DNA from: Opitutaceae bacterium
GTDB lineage: Bacteria > Verrucomicrobiota > Verrucomicrobiia > Opitutales > Opitutaceae
NCBI GenBank assembly: GCA_002694885.1
Contig: NZNM01000156.1
Span: 1-58,457 of the forward strand
Reading direction: 5' to 3'
Length of the DNA stretch: 58,457 bases
Shown here: piece after piece, positions 1 to 7,960 of the stretch
Layout of the letters: every line of letters starts with the position of its first letter
Numbering within the stretch: the stretch's first letter is position 1
Program-made: the position numbers and the translations under genes
Notes under the pieces: generated by a model
The model's input: the letters and a program-made list of their open reading frames with translations, nothing else
Told to the model about the DNA's origin: nothing
Database searches by the model: none

Positions 1-287
1 ATATCAAGGTTCCATTGATTGTCTGTTAGTCGATCACCCGCCTGTACCACGACGACCTTCCTGACGCCATTAGCCTTGGCTACGGGAATAAAGTTTTCAG
101 GCATGGACTCTCGGAAGAGAGTCGAGTCATCTTTCGGAGGCCAAGGAATGCCATCCTCGCGGTGAATATCGTAAACGTGAACGTGTGTATCAACTACTTC
201 TATACTGCTTTTTTTGAAAGAATTACAGCCGATGCAGAATAAAAGCACGGGGAGTATAGGCGTTAATAAAAAGTTCTTAAGAAACAT
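1..287 (-). CDS. Amidohydrolase-family lipoprotein, N-terminal part (cut by window edge)
   Basis: Only the first 95 codons lie in the window. The protein starts with a lipoprotein signal peptide ending in a LLFCIGC lipobox, so it is probably anchored in an outer or inner membrane facing the periplasm. Directly after it comes VVDTHVHVYD, the HxH metal-binding start typical of amidohydrolase-2 (TIM-barrel, PF04909-like) enzymes, then a strand-like VRKVVVVQAG segment. The family hydrolyses or decarboxylates small cyclic or lactone substrates; the substrate cannot be told from this fragment. The ATG at 285-287 is the only start that places the signal peptide correctly. The remaining catalytic residues are outside the window. 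Confidence 0.75.
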   Translation of the reverse strand, partial: MFLKNFLLTPILPVLLFCIGCNSFKKSSIEVVDTHVHVYDIHREDGIPWPPKDDSTLFRESMPENFIPVAKANGVRKVVVVQAGDRLTDNQWNLD

Positions 288-441
288 ATCCCAGCGTATT
301 TCAACCTCGCACAATCTGGCAAGGGCGAACGACCACACACACATTAACCGTGAGAATGAATTATAGGGTGCAGGTTTTAATCCTCAGAAGCGGTTAACTT
401 CCATCTTAAAAGGGTAAATTAAGCAAAGTGAATGTCGCCAG

Positions 442-1083
442 CTAATTTGGATCTTCAATAAATATGTACCGCTCAAGCCTAGAGACTTCTCTATCGCTCA
501 CGTATTTGCCGATTTCGCTACGAAACTCCTGTATGGAATTGTAGGGACGATATTCTTCGAATTCGTGAACCATCTTGCGACTTATGCCAGGAATGCTCAT
601 GAAAGCATTTGATGAAGCCGAGTTCAGGTCCATGGGAACGAAAACGTATTGTTCGAAACGGACGACTTCTTTGTTGTCGACGTACTTCCCGATTTCCCGT
701 CGAAATTGATTGATCGAGACATATGGCCGATACTCCTCAAATTCGTGCTTTATTTTTCGACTAATTCCTGGAACAAGCCCCAACTCTTCATCGGATACCG
801 TATTGAGGTTAATCGGGAGAAAAAGTTTAGTCCGCAAGTTGTCTCTCGCTTCTAAAGATAGATACCTTTCTATAATCTTTTCAGTATTTAGATTAGAGGA
901 AATCGGCCTGGCCTCAAATATACTTTTGACGATCGCAGGCGTCATTCCTTTGAGTGCCATTAACTCTTCCTCTGTTGCCAGATTTGGATTCAATACATTA
1001 CTATTTTCCCCGACTTGAGAAACGCCCGAAGGCAAACAACTAATTAGAAAAATTACGGTAATTGGTTTCGTGATCTTAATCAT
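442..1083 (-). CDS. Secreted helix-hairpin-helix repeat protein (ComEA-like motifs)
   Basis: A 213-residue protein with a signal peptide (MIKITKPITVIFLISCLP...). The mature part has three helix-hairpin-helix units. The first is ATEEELMALKGMTPAIV. The second and third are near-duplicates, each containing PGISRK, HEFEEYRPY and EIGKYV. HhH units of this kind in ComEA bind DNA non-specifically outside the cytoplasm, but tandem HhH proteins in Verrucomicrobiota and Planctomycetota often have no known role. A TTG eight codons upstream would also be in frame; the ATG at 1081-1083 is preferred because the signal peptide starts there. No competence genes are nearby, so a DNA-uptake role is not supported by context. 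Confidence 0.65.
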   Translation of the reverse strand: MIKITKPITVIFLISCLPSGVSQVGENSNVLNPNLATEEELMALKGMTPAIVKSIFEARPISSNLNTEKIIERYLSLEARDNLRTKLFLPINLNTVSDEELGLVPGISRKIKHEFEEYRPYVSINQFRREIGKYVDNKEVVRFEQYVFVPMDLNSASSNAFMSIPGISRKMVHEFEEYRPYNSIQEFRSEIGKYVSDREVSRLERYIFIEDPN

Positions 1084-1389
1084 TATACATGTGAACAGTT
1101 CTTCCAAAGGATACCAATGAAGATAGTGATAAAATAGTGAAAGAATTTATTCAAATTTTCTACCCAAAGAGGGATAAAAATAACTCCAAGCGGGATTATT
1201 GTTTATGAATTTTTATCGAATTTCTTCTTTGCCGCCTTTGCTCACTACCATTCTTCGATGGAGCTTTAATAAGGTACGCATTTGATTTCAGAATTAGCTC
1301 CCAACGCTATTTTACGTTTAAGCATAGGGCTCCAAGATTTAGTTGAAATACATTGCACTCAATTGTAACTCTTTATTAAGTTTTAATCT
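1084..1389. other. Intergenic, AT-rich, no gene recognised
   Basis: This stretch separates two divergent secreted-protein genes and is AT-rich. It probably contains their promoters, but I see no convincing paired -35/-10 boxes, no RNA gene and no strong hairpin. Confidence 0.4.
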
Positions 1390-1839
1390 ATGAAATGTTT
1401 GATTCCAATCATTATTATAGTAGTTGCCTCTCTCGGACCTAGCCATCGTCTCGGGGCCACCGAGGATGCTAATGATTTTATTGGGCCGGTTCTTGCAGCA
1501 GCAGATAGCGGAAATGCAACTGCCCAAGCTTTGGTAGGTACGATGTACTATTACGGGTATGGATTGAACCAGGATTACAAAAAAGCTTTTTTTTGGTATA
1601 AATTAGCAGCAGAATTTGGAGAGGTCTCAGCCCAAGCGACACTTGGCCGAATGTACTATCTTGGTCATGCTGTCCGCCAGGACCTTGTTCAGGCTCATAA
1701 ATGGTACGATATTGCATCGATAAATGGACACGAGGACGCGGGGAGCTACAGGCATAGAGTGTCGGAAAAAATGTCCCATGATCAAATCATCGAAGCCCAA
1801 GAATTAGCTGCTTCCTGGATTTACAAATTCAAAAACTAG
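1390..1839 (+). CDS. Secreted Sel1-repeat (TPR-like) protein
   Basis: 149 residues with an N-terminal signal peptide (about residues 1-24). Two Sel1-like repeats follow, marked by AQALVGTMYYYGYGLNQDYK and AQATLGRMYYLGHAVRQDL, each ending in a (K)AFFWYKLAAE or AHKWYDIASI helix. Sel1 repeats are alpha-solenoid modules that mediate protein-protein contacts, often in the periplasm; they carry no catalytic residues. The C-terminal helix has EKMSHDQIIEAQELAASW, common after the last Sel1 repeat. The start is an ATG at 1390. No operon partner is evident, so the binding partner is unknown. Confidence 0.7.
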   Translation: MKCLIPIIIIVVASLGPSHRLGATEDANDFIGPVLAAADSGNATAQALVGTMYYYGYGLNQDYKKAFFWYKLAAEFGEVSAQATLGRMYYLGHAVRQDLVQAHKWYDIASINGHEDAGSYRHRVSEKMSHDQIIEAQELAASWIYKFKN

Positions 1840-1876
1840 AGTTTCAGCCGTTCACTGCTAATCCAATAAGTTGTGA

Positions 1877-2287
1877 CTAACGATCGATGTGAGCCGACAA
1901 AAAATCGCTACTTAGTGCGACCGAGGGGCCAAAGCTCGGAGATTCGATTCCAATATTTTCTCCAACTTGGCTCCAACTCCCAAAACTGTATCTGTAAACC
2001 TTAGCATGGTAATCGAATGATATGTTCCCGTCGAATGAATGGGCCGAGAAAGCAACAACTGACCCATCCTCGCTTAAAGCTATACTTTCGCCGAATTCCC
2101 ATGCATTACCCGCGATAGGATTGCCGAGGATCCTCCAATCGCCAAATTCATAGAGGTAGACTCTTATCCGGTCAGATATACGGGTCGAAGCCGCAAGCAC
2201 CTTTCCATCGCCGCTCAACTCGACGGAATCTACATGCCTTACGATTGAAACCTCGCCATTGATTCTGCCCCCTAAATTAGCCCATTC
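1877..2287 (-). pseudogene. Remnant of a beta-propeller repeat protein beside tRNA-Thr
   Basis: The reading frame contains propeller blades of the type VELSGDGKVLAAST ... IALSEDGSVVAFSA ... VALSSD, as in secreted proteins that repeat 'S-x-DGS-x-A'. It has no proper start: upstream of EWANLGG the frame runs into the tRNA-Thr gene and its residues there are just translated tRNA. It also breaks off in the middle of the third blade, after VALSSD, with an unrelated FLSAHIDR tail. Both ends are therefore missing. The simplest reading is a fragment left by recombination at the tRNA end. Confidence 0.55.
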
Positions 2288-2323
2288 CGCATATCCCAAT
2301 TGTAAAACTATTAGGAGTTTAAA

Positions 2324-2399
2324 TGGAGCCGCCCATCGGAGTCGAACCGACGACCTATTCATTACGAGTGAATTGCTCTACCAACTGAGCTAGGGCGGC
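2324..2399 (-). tRNA. tRNA-Thr (anticodon CGU)
   Basis: Read on the minus strand, GCCGCCC (2399-2393) pairs with GGGCGGC (2334-2328). The D arm contains AGTTGGTAGAGC. The anticodon loop is CTCGTAA with anticodon CGT between ATTCA and TGAAT stems. The T arm is GTCGG-TTCGACT-CCGAT. The discriminator T is followed by an encoded CCA, giving 76 nt. It decodes ACG. The gene is a lone tRNA at the edge of an AT-rich block. Confidence 0.95.
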
Positions 2400-2537
2400 G
2401 TCCAAGTTGCGGGATCCTGCAAGCGGGCAATTGAAAAGCAAGCGGAAAACGATTAGCCTTATTGCGGCTTCGAGTGACTATTTTCTCGAACTTGTGAGGA
2501 ACTCCAGCAACCTCTCAAGGCAAAGACTTAACGCTGC

Positions 2538-3965
2538 GTGATCTCAGACAAAAAATCCATACGCTTTCATTGCCAAAACATCCACCTCGACTCAGGCGAG
2601 TTCGCCAGCGGCGAAGTCAGCTGCACTCCCGGAGAGCCCATGGAAGTTTTCCTGGGAGAGGAAACCTCCGCCAGTATTAAGCTTCCCGATACGGCTCATT
2701 TGGCTCTGGGCCGAGTCGACCCCCACGTCCATTTCCGGGAGTCAGCTATACCCTCGCCCGAAGAGCATGCAGAGCACGGACCCACTGAAATCGACTACCA
2801 ATCGCTCGTCGACAATATCCGCAAAGCGAATAGCGGCTATTCAGTTAGATCCGGCTGCTTGTCCGCCCTCAAAGGCGGTGTCAGTATCGTCGGAGCAATG
2901 GGCAACACTCCTTGGGGTCCGGTGGGGCCCTACCGGCATCAACGGACTCAAGAGCATTACGACAAGCAGAGCCTGGTTCCGATCATTGTTTGGCCTCGCA
3001 TGGAACCTGGAGCCGCTCCCATACCTGGACATGAGGGGAAAGATTTCGGGTCGACCTTTGGGGGATCAGGTCTCACGGGCCAGATACGAAAAGACATGTA
3101 TGTCTTATGGAAGGGTGAATCGGTCTCCTATCACAATGATCAAGTAAGAGCCGATGAATCCATTGAAGCCTTCAGGGATCGGCTCCATCCTGACGAACGG
3201 CTCCTGCACCACCAATATTTCGATGGCTCTACCGTCTTGGCCTGCCAGAAAGAAACCATGGATATCGCCGAATCCGCAGGCGTATCCAGTTTGCTCGCGC
3301 GCCATATTCCAAACGGTTCCGCCCTCAAGCAGATTCTCGATCGGTCTAAATTGGCGTCATTCAAACTCCCCGCAGAAATCGGTTTAGACTACATGTACTG
3401 GAATCAAGATCGACTATTGCAGCAAAAGAGAGAAACCGCTCTTATAAACTACCGCCGGCCCGCCCACCCAACTCGAGAAGATCAATTGGCCCTAATAGAG
3501 CTTACGCTTGAGACCGTCCGCGATGGATACGCGATTTTCTTCGGTAGCGATCACGCGCCCCATTCACGGGAAGCCAAGGAGTTCCACAACGGACTACCTG
3601 GTAGCCCAGGAACCCGCAATATCGAGCACAGCCTGCAATTCTATTGTGAGTTGGTGAACCATTATGGCTACACCTGGCCAGACATAGATCGACTGGCTTC
3701 TATCAATCCAGCCAAACATATCGCCCAATTCTACAAATTCCCCTACGAAATCGGCGCCTTGAAAACCGGCGCTATGGCCAATTTGGCCATCTTCGATCCG
3801 GAAGTCCCCTACCAAGTGGACGAAGCGGCCTTGGCCTCCGAGCTCGAGGATCCCGAGTATCACAGCGCCATGACTGGCGAGAAAAGACTACGCGGCCAAT
3901 CGCTTTTCACCGTCTCCAACGGTCGAGTCTTCCAGGTCGATAATGGCATTAAGGCCCTGAATTAA
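2538..3965 (+). CDS. pyrC: Dihydroorotase-like amidohydrolase (PyrC family)
   Basis: A 475-residue cyclic amidohydrolase. Dihydroorotase closes N-carbamoyl-aspartate to dihydroorotate in pyrimidine synthesis. Metal-binding features are visible: DPHVHFRE (H63, H65), a His in SVSYHND (H199), a His in LLARHIPNG (H256) and the signature GSDHAPHSREAKE (D338). The carboxylated lysine is not certain; K192 in VLWKGES is a candidate. The length fits class I/III dihydroorotases. The usual PHHL segment is not recognisable, so a related hydantoinase-like enzyme or a divergent paralogue remains possible. The start is GTG at 2538. The gene stands alone between tRNA-Thr (divergent) and tRNA-Phe. Confidence 0.75.
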   Translation: MISDKKSIRFHCQNIHLDSGEFASGEVSCTPGEPMEVFLGEETSASIKLPDTAHLALGRVDPHVHFRESAIPSPEEHAEHGPTEIDYQSLVDNIRKANSGYSVRSGCLSALKGGVSIVGAMGNTPWGPVGPYRHQRTQEHYDKQSLVPIIVWPRMEPGAAPIPGHEGKDFGSTFGGSGLTGQIRKDMYVLWKGESVSYHNDQVRADESIEAFRDRLHPDERLLHHQYFDGSTVLACQKETMDIAESAGVSSLLARHIPNGSALKQILDRSKLASFKLPAEIGLDYMYWNQDRLLQQKRETALINYRRPAHPTREDQLALIELTLETVRDGYAIFFGSDHAPHSREAKEFHNGLPGSPGTRNIEHSLQFYCELVNHYGYTWPDIDRLASINPAKHIAQFYKFPYEIGALKTGAMANLAIFDPEVPYQVDEAALASELEDPEYHSAMTGEKRLRGQSLFTVSNGRVFQVDNGIKALN

Positions 3966-4006
3966 AGTCATTTGCCTTCATCAACTCAATTTCGCGAAAA
4001 TGATCA

Positions 4007-4034
4007 TTGACGGAAGAGGCCGCCCTTCTATTGT
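4007..4034 (+). promoter_or_regulatory. Probable sigma-70 promoter of tRNA-Phe
   Basis: TTGACG at 4007-4012 and TATTGT at 4029-4034 are separated by 16 nt and lie about 40 nt before the tRNA 5' end. Box match and distance suit a stable-RNA promoter. No transcription data support it. Confidence 0.45.
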
Positions 4035-4073
4035 CCGAAGGCTTTTCTAGGAACTGCCTAGAAAGAAAGGCGG

Positions 4074-4149
<76 letters not shown>

Positions 4150-4154
4150 CTTTT

Positions 4155-4189
4155 AAGCAACTAATAAAAAGTAGCTTGCGGCCCTTTTT
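4155..4189 (+). terminator. Possible intrinsic terminator of tRNA-Phe
   Basis: AAGCAACT (4155-4162) can pair with AGTAGCTT (4170-4177) with one A-A mismatch. A T5 run follows at about 4184-4189 after a GC-rich GCGGCCC. The hairpin is weak, so this is tentative. Confidence 0.35.
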
Positions 4190-4332
4190 CTGCACTTCAG
4201 ATACCCCCCTAAATCATCGATGGGGAACTGATGGGCCATTTTTTCAGCCGATTTCCAAAGAAGACCCGCAATCATCCAGCTCCTGTGTGATGAAGATTCG
4301 GGGACACAAGCTGGTAATCTTAAGCTGAACTC

Positions 4333-4533
4333 CTAGTCATACATCGCAGATCCGATCCCTTCATGGACAAGAGTTCCCTCACTGAAACCGATATCCGAAC
4401 AAAGTTTAACATACCTGCTATCCTCGCAAGTGGGTGGGACACTGAATATCAGATCCGAGAGCTTTCGTTCACGCGAAGCCACTGCTTTGTGAAAGTCGCT
4501 CGCTTCTTTTAGGACGCGGAATGCGAGGTCCAT
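4333..4533 (-). CDS. Short hypothetical ORF downstream of the esterase-like gene
   Basis: A 66-residue frame starting 6 nt after the stop of the upstream hydrolase gene. I do not recognise it. It is mildly charged, with no signal peptide, membrane segment or cysteine pattern pointing to a family; two cysteines occur (PTCED, KLCSD). No Shine-Dalgarno sequence is apparent. It could be a small gene in the hydrolase operon, the remnant of a longer gene, or chance. Confidence 0.25.
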   Translation of the reverse strand: MDLAFRVLKEASDFHKAVASRERKLSDLIFSVPPTCEDSRYVKLCSDIGFSEGTLVHEGIGSAMYD

Positions 4534-4539
4534 GCAAAC

Positions 4540-5451
4540 CTAATTTTTCAGGTGATGTAATAGAAAATCTACATCGCTGCTGAACTTTGGGGATGCACCC
4601 GGATACTTGAGAACCACTTCCACGCCCGATTGGAGAAGCCTTTTCTCCATGGCGAGACCAAAATTAACATGGTGGATTATCCAGCCCCTCGCGCGTCTTA
4701 TATCATTTGGCATCTTTGAAGATGGAGCCATCCCGTAGCTCATAAATGTCGGAGGGTCGCTTCCATCTATGTGATTGATTATCGAGAGCTCGTTTAGTAT
4801 TGCCCTTTCCTCGATCTTTGAATATGTGCCAGCTCTCCGGCCGCTATGAAATTCCCGCCTATATCCCGGTATGTTGTCTACCCACCAATCGAAATCCAAG
4901 GTGGACTGACCACCATTAAGCGCCACTGCCATGAGCTTTGTTGACTCTCGTTCAAGCGGATCATCGCTTTCAGGATCAGCCAGGTCATTGCCCCAACCGA
5001 GATAGGCGACCAGCTGGGCTCCTGCCGAGCCGCCAAAAGCAGCAATTCTCGATTTATCCAGCACCCACTCGTCCGCCTTGCTCCTAATAAACTGAAGCGC
5101 GCTCACTACATCCTCGTGTGGTGCCGGGAAATAGGCGTGCTTCAGAAAGCGATATTCCACAGACGCAAAGTGGATATCCGCGTCTAAATAGCGCTGAATT
5201 TTGGCATTGGGAACCTTGTCATGGGACCCACCCGTAAAGCCGCCGCCATGTATGTATATAACTAACGGAGCCGGCACATCAGTCTCTGCCTGCCAAAAAT
5301 CAAGCACTTGGTTAGCATGATCCCCGTAAGCTACATTCTCAAACGTCGCTTCAGGACCAGTTTTTTCAACCTGGGCTGCTAGAGTCGTCGCAACCAATCG
5401 CACAAGGGAAGAGAAGCGAACTGAGGCCAATAACGAAAAAAGTTTTAGCAT
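4540..5451 (-). CDS. Alpha/beta hydrolase (BD-FAE / esterase-lipase type), secreted
   Basis: 303 residues from the ATG at 5449-5451, which starts a hydrophobic signal-like segment (MLKLFSLLASVRF). The fold markers are the oxyanion-hole motif HGGGF (H68-F72) and the nucleophile elbow GGSAG (S142). The family hydrolyses ester bonds in acylated sugars, peptides or lipids. The C-terminal catalytic region is unusual: the usual Asp-containing HGxxD segment reads SYGMAPSSKMP, and the usual G-x-G-H segment reads YPGASPKF, with no His there. A His pair in GWIIHHVNFG nearby could take over. A longer start 13 codons upstream is possible but would bury the signal peptide. Confidence 0.65.
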   Translation of the reverse strand: MLKLFSLLASVRFSSLVRLVATTLAAQVEKTGPEATFENVAYGDHANQVLDFWQAETDVPAPLVIYIHGGGFTGGSHDKVPNAKIQRYLDADIHFASVEYRFLKHAYFPAPHEDVVSALQFIRSKADEWVLDKSRIAAFGGSAGAQLVAYLGWGNDLADPESDDPLERESTKLMAVALNGGQSTLDFDWWVDNIPGYRREFHSGRRAGTYSKIEERAILNELSIINHIDGSDPPTFMSYGMAPSSKMPNDIRRARGWIIHHVNFGLAMEKRLLQSGVEVVLKYPGASPKFSSDVDFLLHHLKN

Positions 5452-5656
5452 CTGAATCCACAATACCCCGCCACTTTCCAACGCAAGCAAATACGGTCCG
5501 AAGCTCGCTAAAACGAGATCACTGATTATGTCTCAACACCCTGGCGAAGAAAGCTTCCCTCCTTAGCTCCATCAGGTCGAGCTTTGCCTAAAGGTTCGAT
5601 GGCCCGCGCCATAGCCAACTAGCCCAACCAGCGACAAATGATAAGCTACCTCGAAT

Positions 5657-5890
5657 CTACAAGCTGGAGAAGCTGGACCCCAAAGGACTGCCGAGGCAAT
5701 ACGCACGCTTTGGATCCTGCAGATGCTTGAGGGCTGCTTCTTCAGACGCTTCAGGTTTTACAGCGATCACGGTTTCTGCTCCAGTTGCGAGAAAAACTGG
5801 CTTTTGCTCTACCTTCGCAGCCTCTCTACTGCAACTGCAGAGGGACAATAGAAGCATCATGGTGATTATAAGGGTATCCAGCTCTCCCAT
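5657..5890 (-). CDS. Small hypothetical lipoprotein
   Basis: 77 residues. The N-terminus MMLLLSLCSCSREAAK has a hydrophobic stretch followed by a lipobox-like LCSC, so it is probably lipid-anchored. The rest (VFLATGAETVIAVKPEASEE...) has no domain I recognise. It lies divergent from the beta-lactamase-family gene at 6150. The start could be the ATG at 5890 or one of two ATGs ten codons later. The short length and lack of a recognised family keep confidence low. Confidence 0.4.
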   Translation of the reverse strand: MGELDTLIITMMLLLSLCSCSREAAKVEQKPVFLATGAETVIAVKPEASEEAALKHLQDPKRAYCLGSPLGSSFSSL

Positions 5891-6149
5891 TGGGATCGCG
5901 GTTCACTGTATTCTCAAATTGCTCAGCTGTTTATTTGTCCCTCGGTGCGGGATGGGAATTCTTGAGCTCGTAGGGCCCTACCGACCAGTGACGCCCCCTG
6001 CCAATTCCTAAACTTACCACTAAGTTTGGTTTGAACCAGCGAGTCAGGGCGGCAAGTATCCAGGCTTCCTATTCCACCCAATTTACCCGGCGAAGATCTC
6101 GTTGAACCCCAAAATGGTCGACGATCTCTACCGACCGACCCATTTTTCC

Positions 6150-7409
6150 ATGAAGATCACACCCAAGAAAACTCAGCTATTTTCCATAGCCACGGCTCTT
6201 TGCTGTCTCTGTTTATGTCCCTACTTTGCAGATGCAACGCCAACCTTGGAAGATCCAGCATCCGTTGGTATATCGAAAAATAGACTTGAACGCATCGGGA
6301 CAGTAACCCAGCAGTATATCGATGACGGCTATATTTCCGGAGCGGTAACTTTAGTGGCCCGCAAGGGGCGAGTGGTTCATCTGGAAGCCCAAGGCTATCG
6401 AGACATCGCAGCCAAGCTCCCGATGACAGCCGATACCGTTTTCTCGATCGCATCGATGACGAAACCCATCACATCCACGGCGGTGATGATGCTTTGGGAA
6501 GAAGGGCTTCTCGAGTTGAATGATCCCGTGGACCAATTTCTTCCTGAGTTCAAGAATGCGATGTTATCCTCTACCGGCGACATAACGGGAAAGACGGGAA
6601 CGCTCGTTCCGCCAAAGTCCCGGATGACCATTCGCCAATTGCTATCTCATACTTCCGGGCTGGCGGCGAGCGGTCGCAATCCGAGCAACGCCTACTACAC
6701 GAAGCATGTCCGCACCTCCCCGCTCGGGGACACTATCGAGGATTGGGTTAAACGGATCTCCCAACTTCCGCTCACGAACCAGCCTGGCGAGAAATGGGTG
6801 TATTCACATGCTACTGACGTTTTAGCCCGGGTCGTAGAGGTCGTTTCAGGTATGGAATTCGGCGAGTTTCTAAGAGAGCGGGTATTCCTTCCCCTGAGAA
6901 TGAACGACACCGCTCACTATCCGGGCTTATCTCAAAAAGATCGATACGCCAAGCTGTACTCTCCGCAAGAGGGAGGCGGTATCGCCGAGTTCGTTCCTCC
7001 CTCAAACGAGGGCAATTCTCTAGACCTTGAAAGAGGTGCCGGTGGACTCACCTCTACCGCATTGGATTATTTCCGATTTTGCCAAATGCATCTCAACGGC
7101 GGGGCCCTTGACGGCAAACGACTTTTAGGCCGAAAGACGGTAGAACTAATGATCCAAGACCACGTAGGGGATTTTCAACGACCAGGGAAAGGATTCGGCC
7201 TTGGCTTCGCGGTTTACGAGGATCGTGGAGAGGCAGGCGAGCCAATGACCGAGGGAACCTACTATTGGGGAGGTGCGTACGGCACTCGTTTCTTCATCGA
7301 TCCCACCGAAGAGTTGATAGGTATCATGATGATCCACTTGACCCCAAATGGCCACCTGGACCTGCGGACCAAGTTCAACAACCTAGTCTATCAATCCATT
7401 ATCGACTAG
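6150..7409 (+). CDS. Beta-lactamase-family serine hydrolase (class C / esterase type), secreted
   Basis: 419 residues from the ATG at 6150, which begins a signal peptide (MKITPKKTQLFSIATALC). The SxxK motif is S102-M-T-K105 in SIASMTKPITS. The second motif position reads YSHATDVLA (Tyr present, Asn replaced by His). The third motif region is YYWGGAYGTRFF. RQLLSHTSGL is typical of the family, PF00144. Members include class C beta-lactamases, DD-carboxypeptidases and many secreted esterases. The absence of YxN and KTG makes a true beta-lactamase unlikely. An in-frame ATG 16 codons upstream exists, but it would give an atypical export signal. Confidence 0.8.
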   Translation: MKITPKKTQLFSIATALCCLCLCPYFADATPTLEDPASVGISKNRLERIGTVTQQYIDDGYISGAVTLVARKGRVVHLEAQGYRDIAAKLPMTADTVFSIASMTKPITSTAVMMLWEEGLLELNDPVDQFLPEFKNAMLSSTGDITGKTGTLVPPKSRMTIRQLLSHTSGLAASGRNPSNAYYTKHVRTSPLGDTIEDWVKRISQLPLTNQPGEKWVYSHATDVLARVVEVVSGMEFGEFLRERVFLPLRMNDTAHYPGLSQKDRYAKLYSPQEGGGIAEFVPPSNEGNSLDLERGAGGLTSTALDYFRFCQMHLNGGALDGKRLLGRKTVELMIQDHVGDFQRPGKGFGLGFAVYEDRGEAGEPMTEGTYYWGGAYGTRFFIDPTEELIGIMMIHLTPNGHLDLRTKFNNLVYQSIID

Positions 7410-7431
7410 AACCATCCATCCTTCATGCTTT

Positions 7432-7456
7432 TTACCCTGAGCCCGTAGAAGGGCTA
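7432..7456. repeat. Short palindromic intergenic repeat (CCCTGAGCCCGTAGAAGGG)
   Basis: TAcCCCT at the left pairs with AGGGcTA at the right around GAGCCCGTAGA, just after the hydrolase stop. Sequences of the form CCCTGAGC...GAAGGG are widely seen as short extragenic palindromes in bacteria. It may also help terminate the upstream transcript. Confidence 0.35.
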
Positions 7457-7706
7457 CCATCAACCTTATCACAGCCCTCTTCCTTCTCCGTAAATTCCGA
7501 AAGAAGGAACTTCACAAACGAAGCTTTTTGATAGGAAGTTACTCCGCCCTCTTCGCTCCTCTACGTCAATTGCTCCGATTTGACTCGGAGGGAACCCATC
7601 AACGGGTCCACTCAAGTGGAAGGGCTGCTGTCCGAACTAAATGTGACGCTTCGTTGATCGGATCTACGATTCGCCGACTCAATTAACTGCGCCTATTAGT
7701 CTTATA

Positions 7707-7883
7707 GTGACGATTGATGGTGATGCTAGCTCTTGTGCTGAGGGATCCAAAATCCTAGAGCGTTTTCTTGGATCTCATGCAATTGACGAGCTTAACATCG
7801 TCGGCCCGCGAGCGAGTGAAGCGCCAAAAGCCTACGAATACACATACGCTCTCTTCCAAGAATCGGCGAAACGAGCCTCATAG
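7707..7883 (+). pseudogene. C-terminal remnant of a putative molybdenum-carrier-like protein
   Basis: One frame reads VTIDGDASSCAEG, then ILERFLGSHAIDELNIVGPR and ASEAPKAYEY, then stops at 7881-7883. The segment LN(I/V)xGPRASEAP is close to what I recall as the conserved C-terminus of the putative molybdenum carrier family (PF12694). The frame has no start codon with a full domain upstream, and a stop lies just before it at 7644. It is therefore a fragment in an otherwise non-coding gap. The family call is from memory of the motif only. Confidence 0.4.
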
Positions 7884-7960
7884 AGGACTGCCAAATAGCG
7901 CGAATATCTAGGTTTGATCCTGTCTTTGACCATAAGCTACTCGCCACCCTCGCTTCCGCT

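Larger units (their letters stand above)
1..2323. other. AT-rich accessory block ending at the tRNA-Thr 3' end
   Basis: The block reads visibly richer in A and T than the sequence after 2400. It holds an amidohydrolase lipoprotein, a small secreted HhH protein, a Sel1 protein and a degraded propeller fragment, all with wide spacers. It stops exactly where the tRNA-Thr gene ends with its encoded CCA. tRNA 3' ends are common integration sites, so this may be the inner edge of a genomic island. No integrase and no second copy of the tRNA end is visible here, so the idea rests on position and composition only. Confidence 0.4.

Noticed and set aside
2288-2362. N-terminal part of the propeller-like frame as a real start
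   Set aside because: These residues come from translating the tRNA-Thr gene on the same strand; a coding start inside a tRNA is implausible.
6150-7409. A true beta-lactamase (antibiotic resistance) call
   Set aside because: The YxN and KTG motifs are replaced (YSH, GGAYGT); only the SxxK serine-hydrolase fold is supported.
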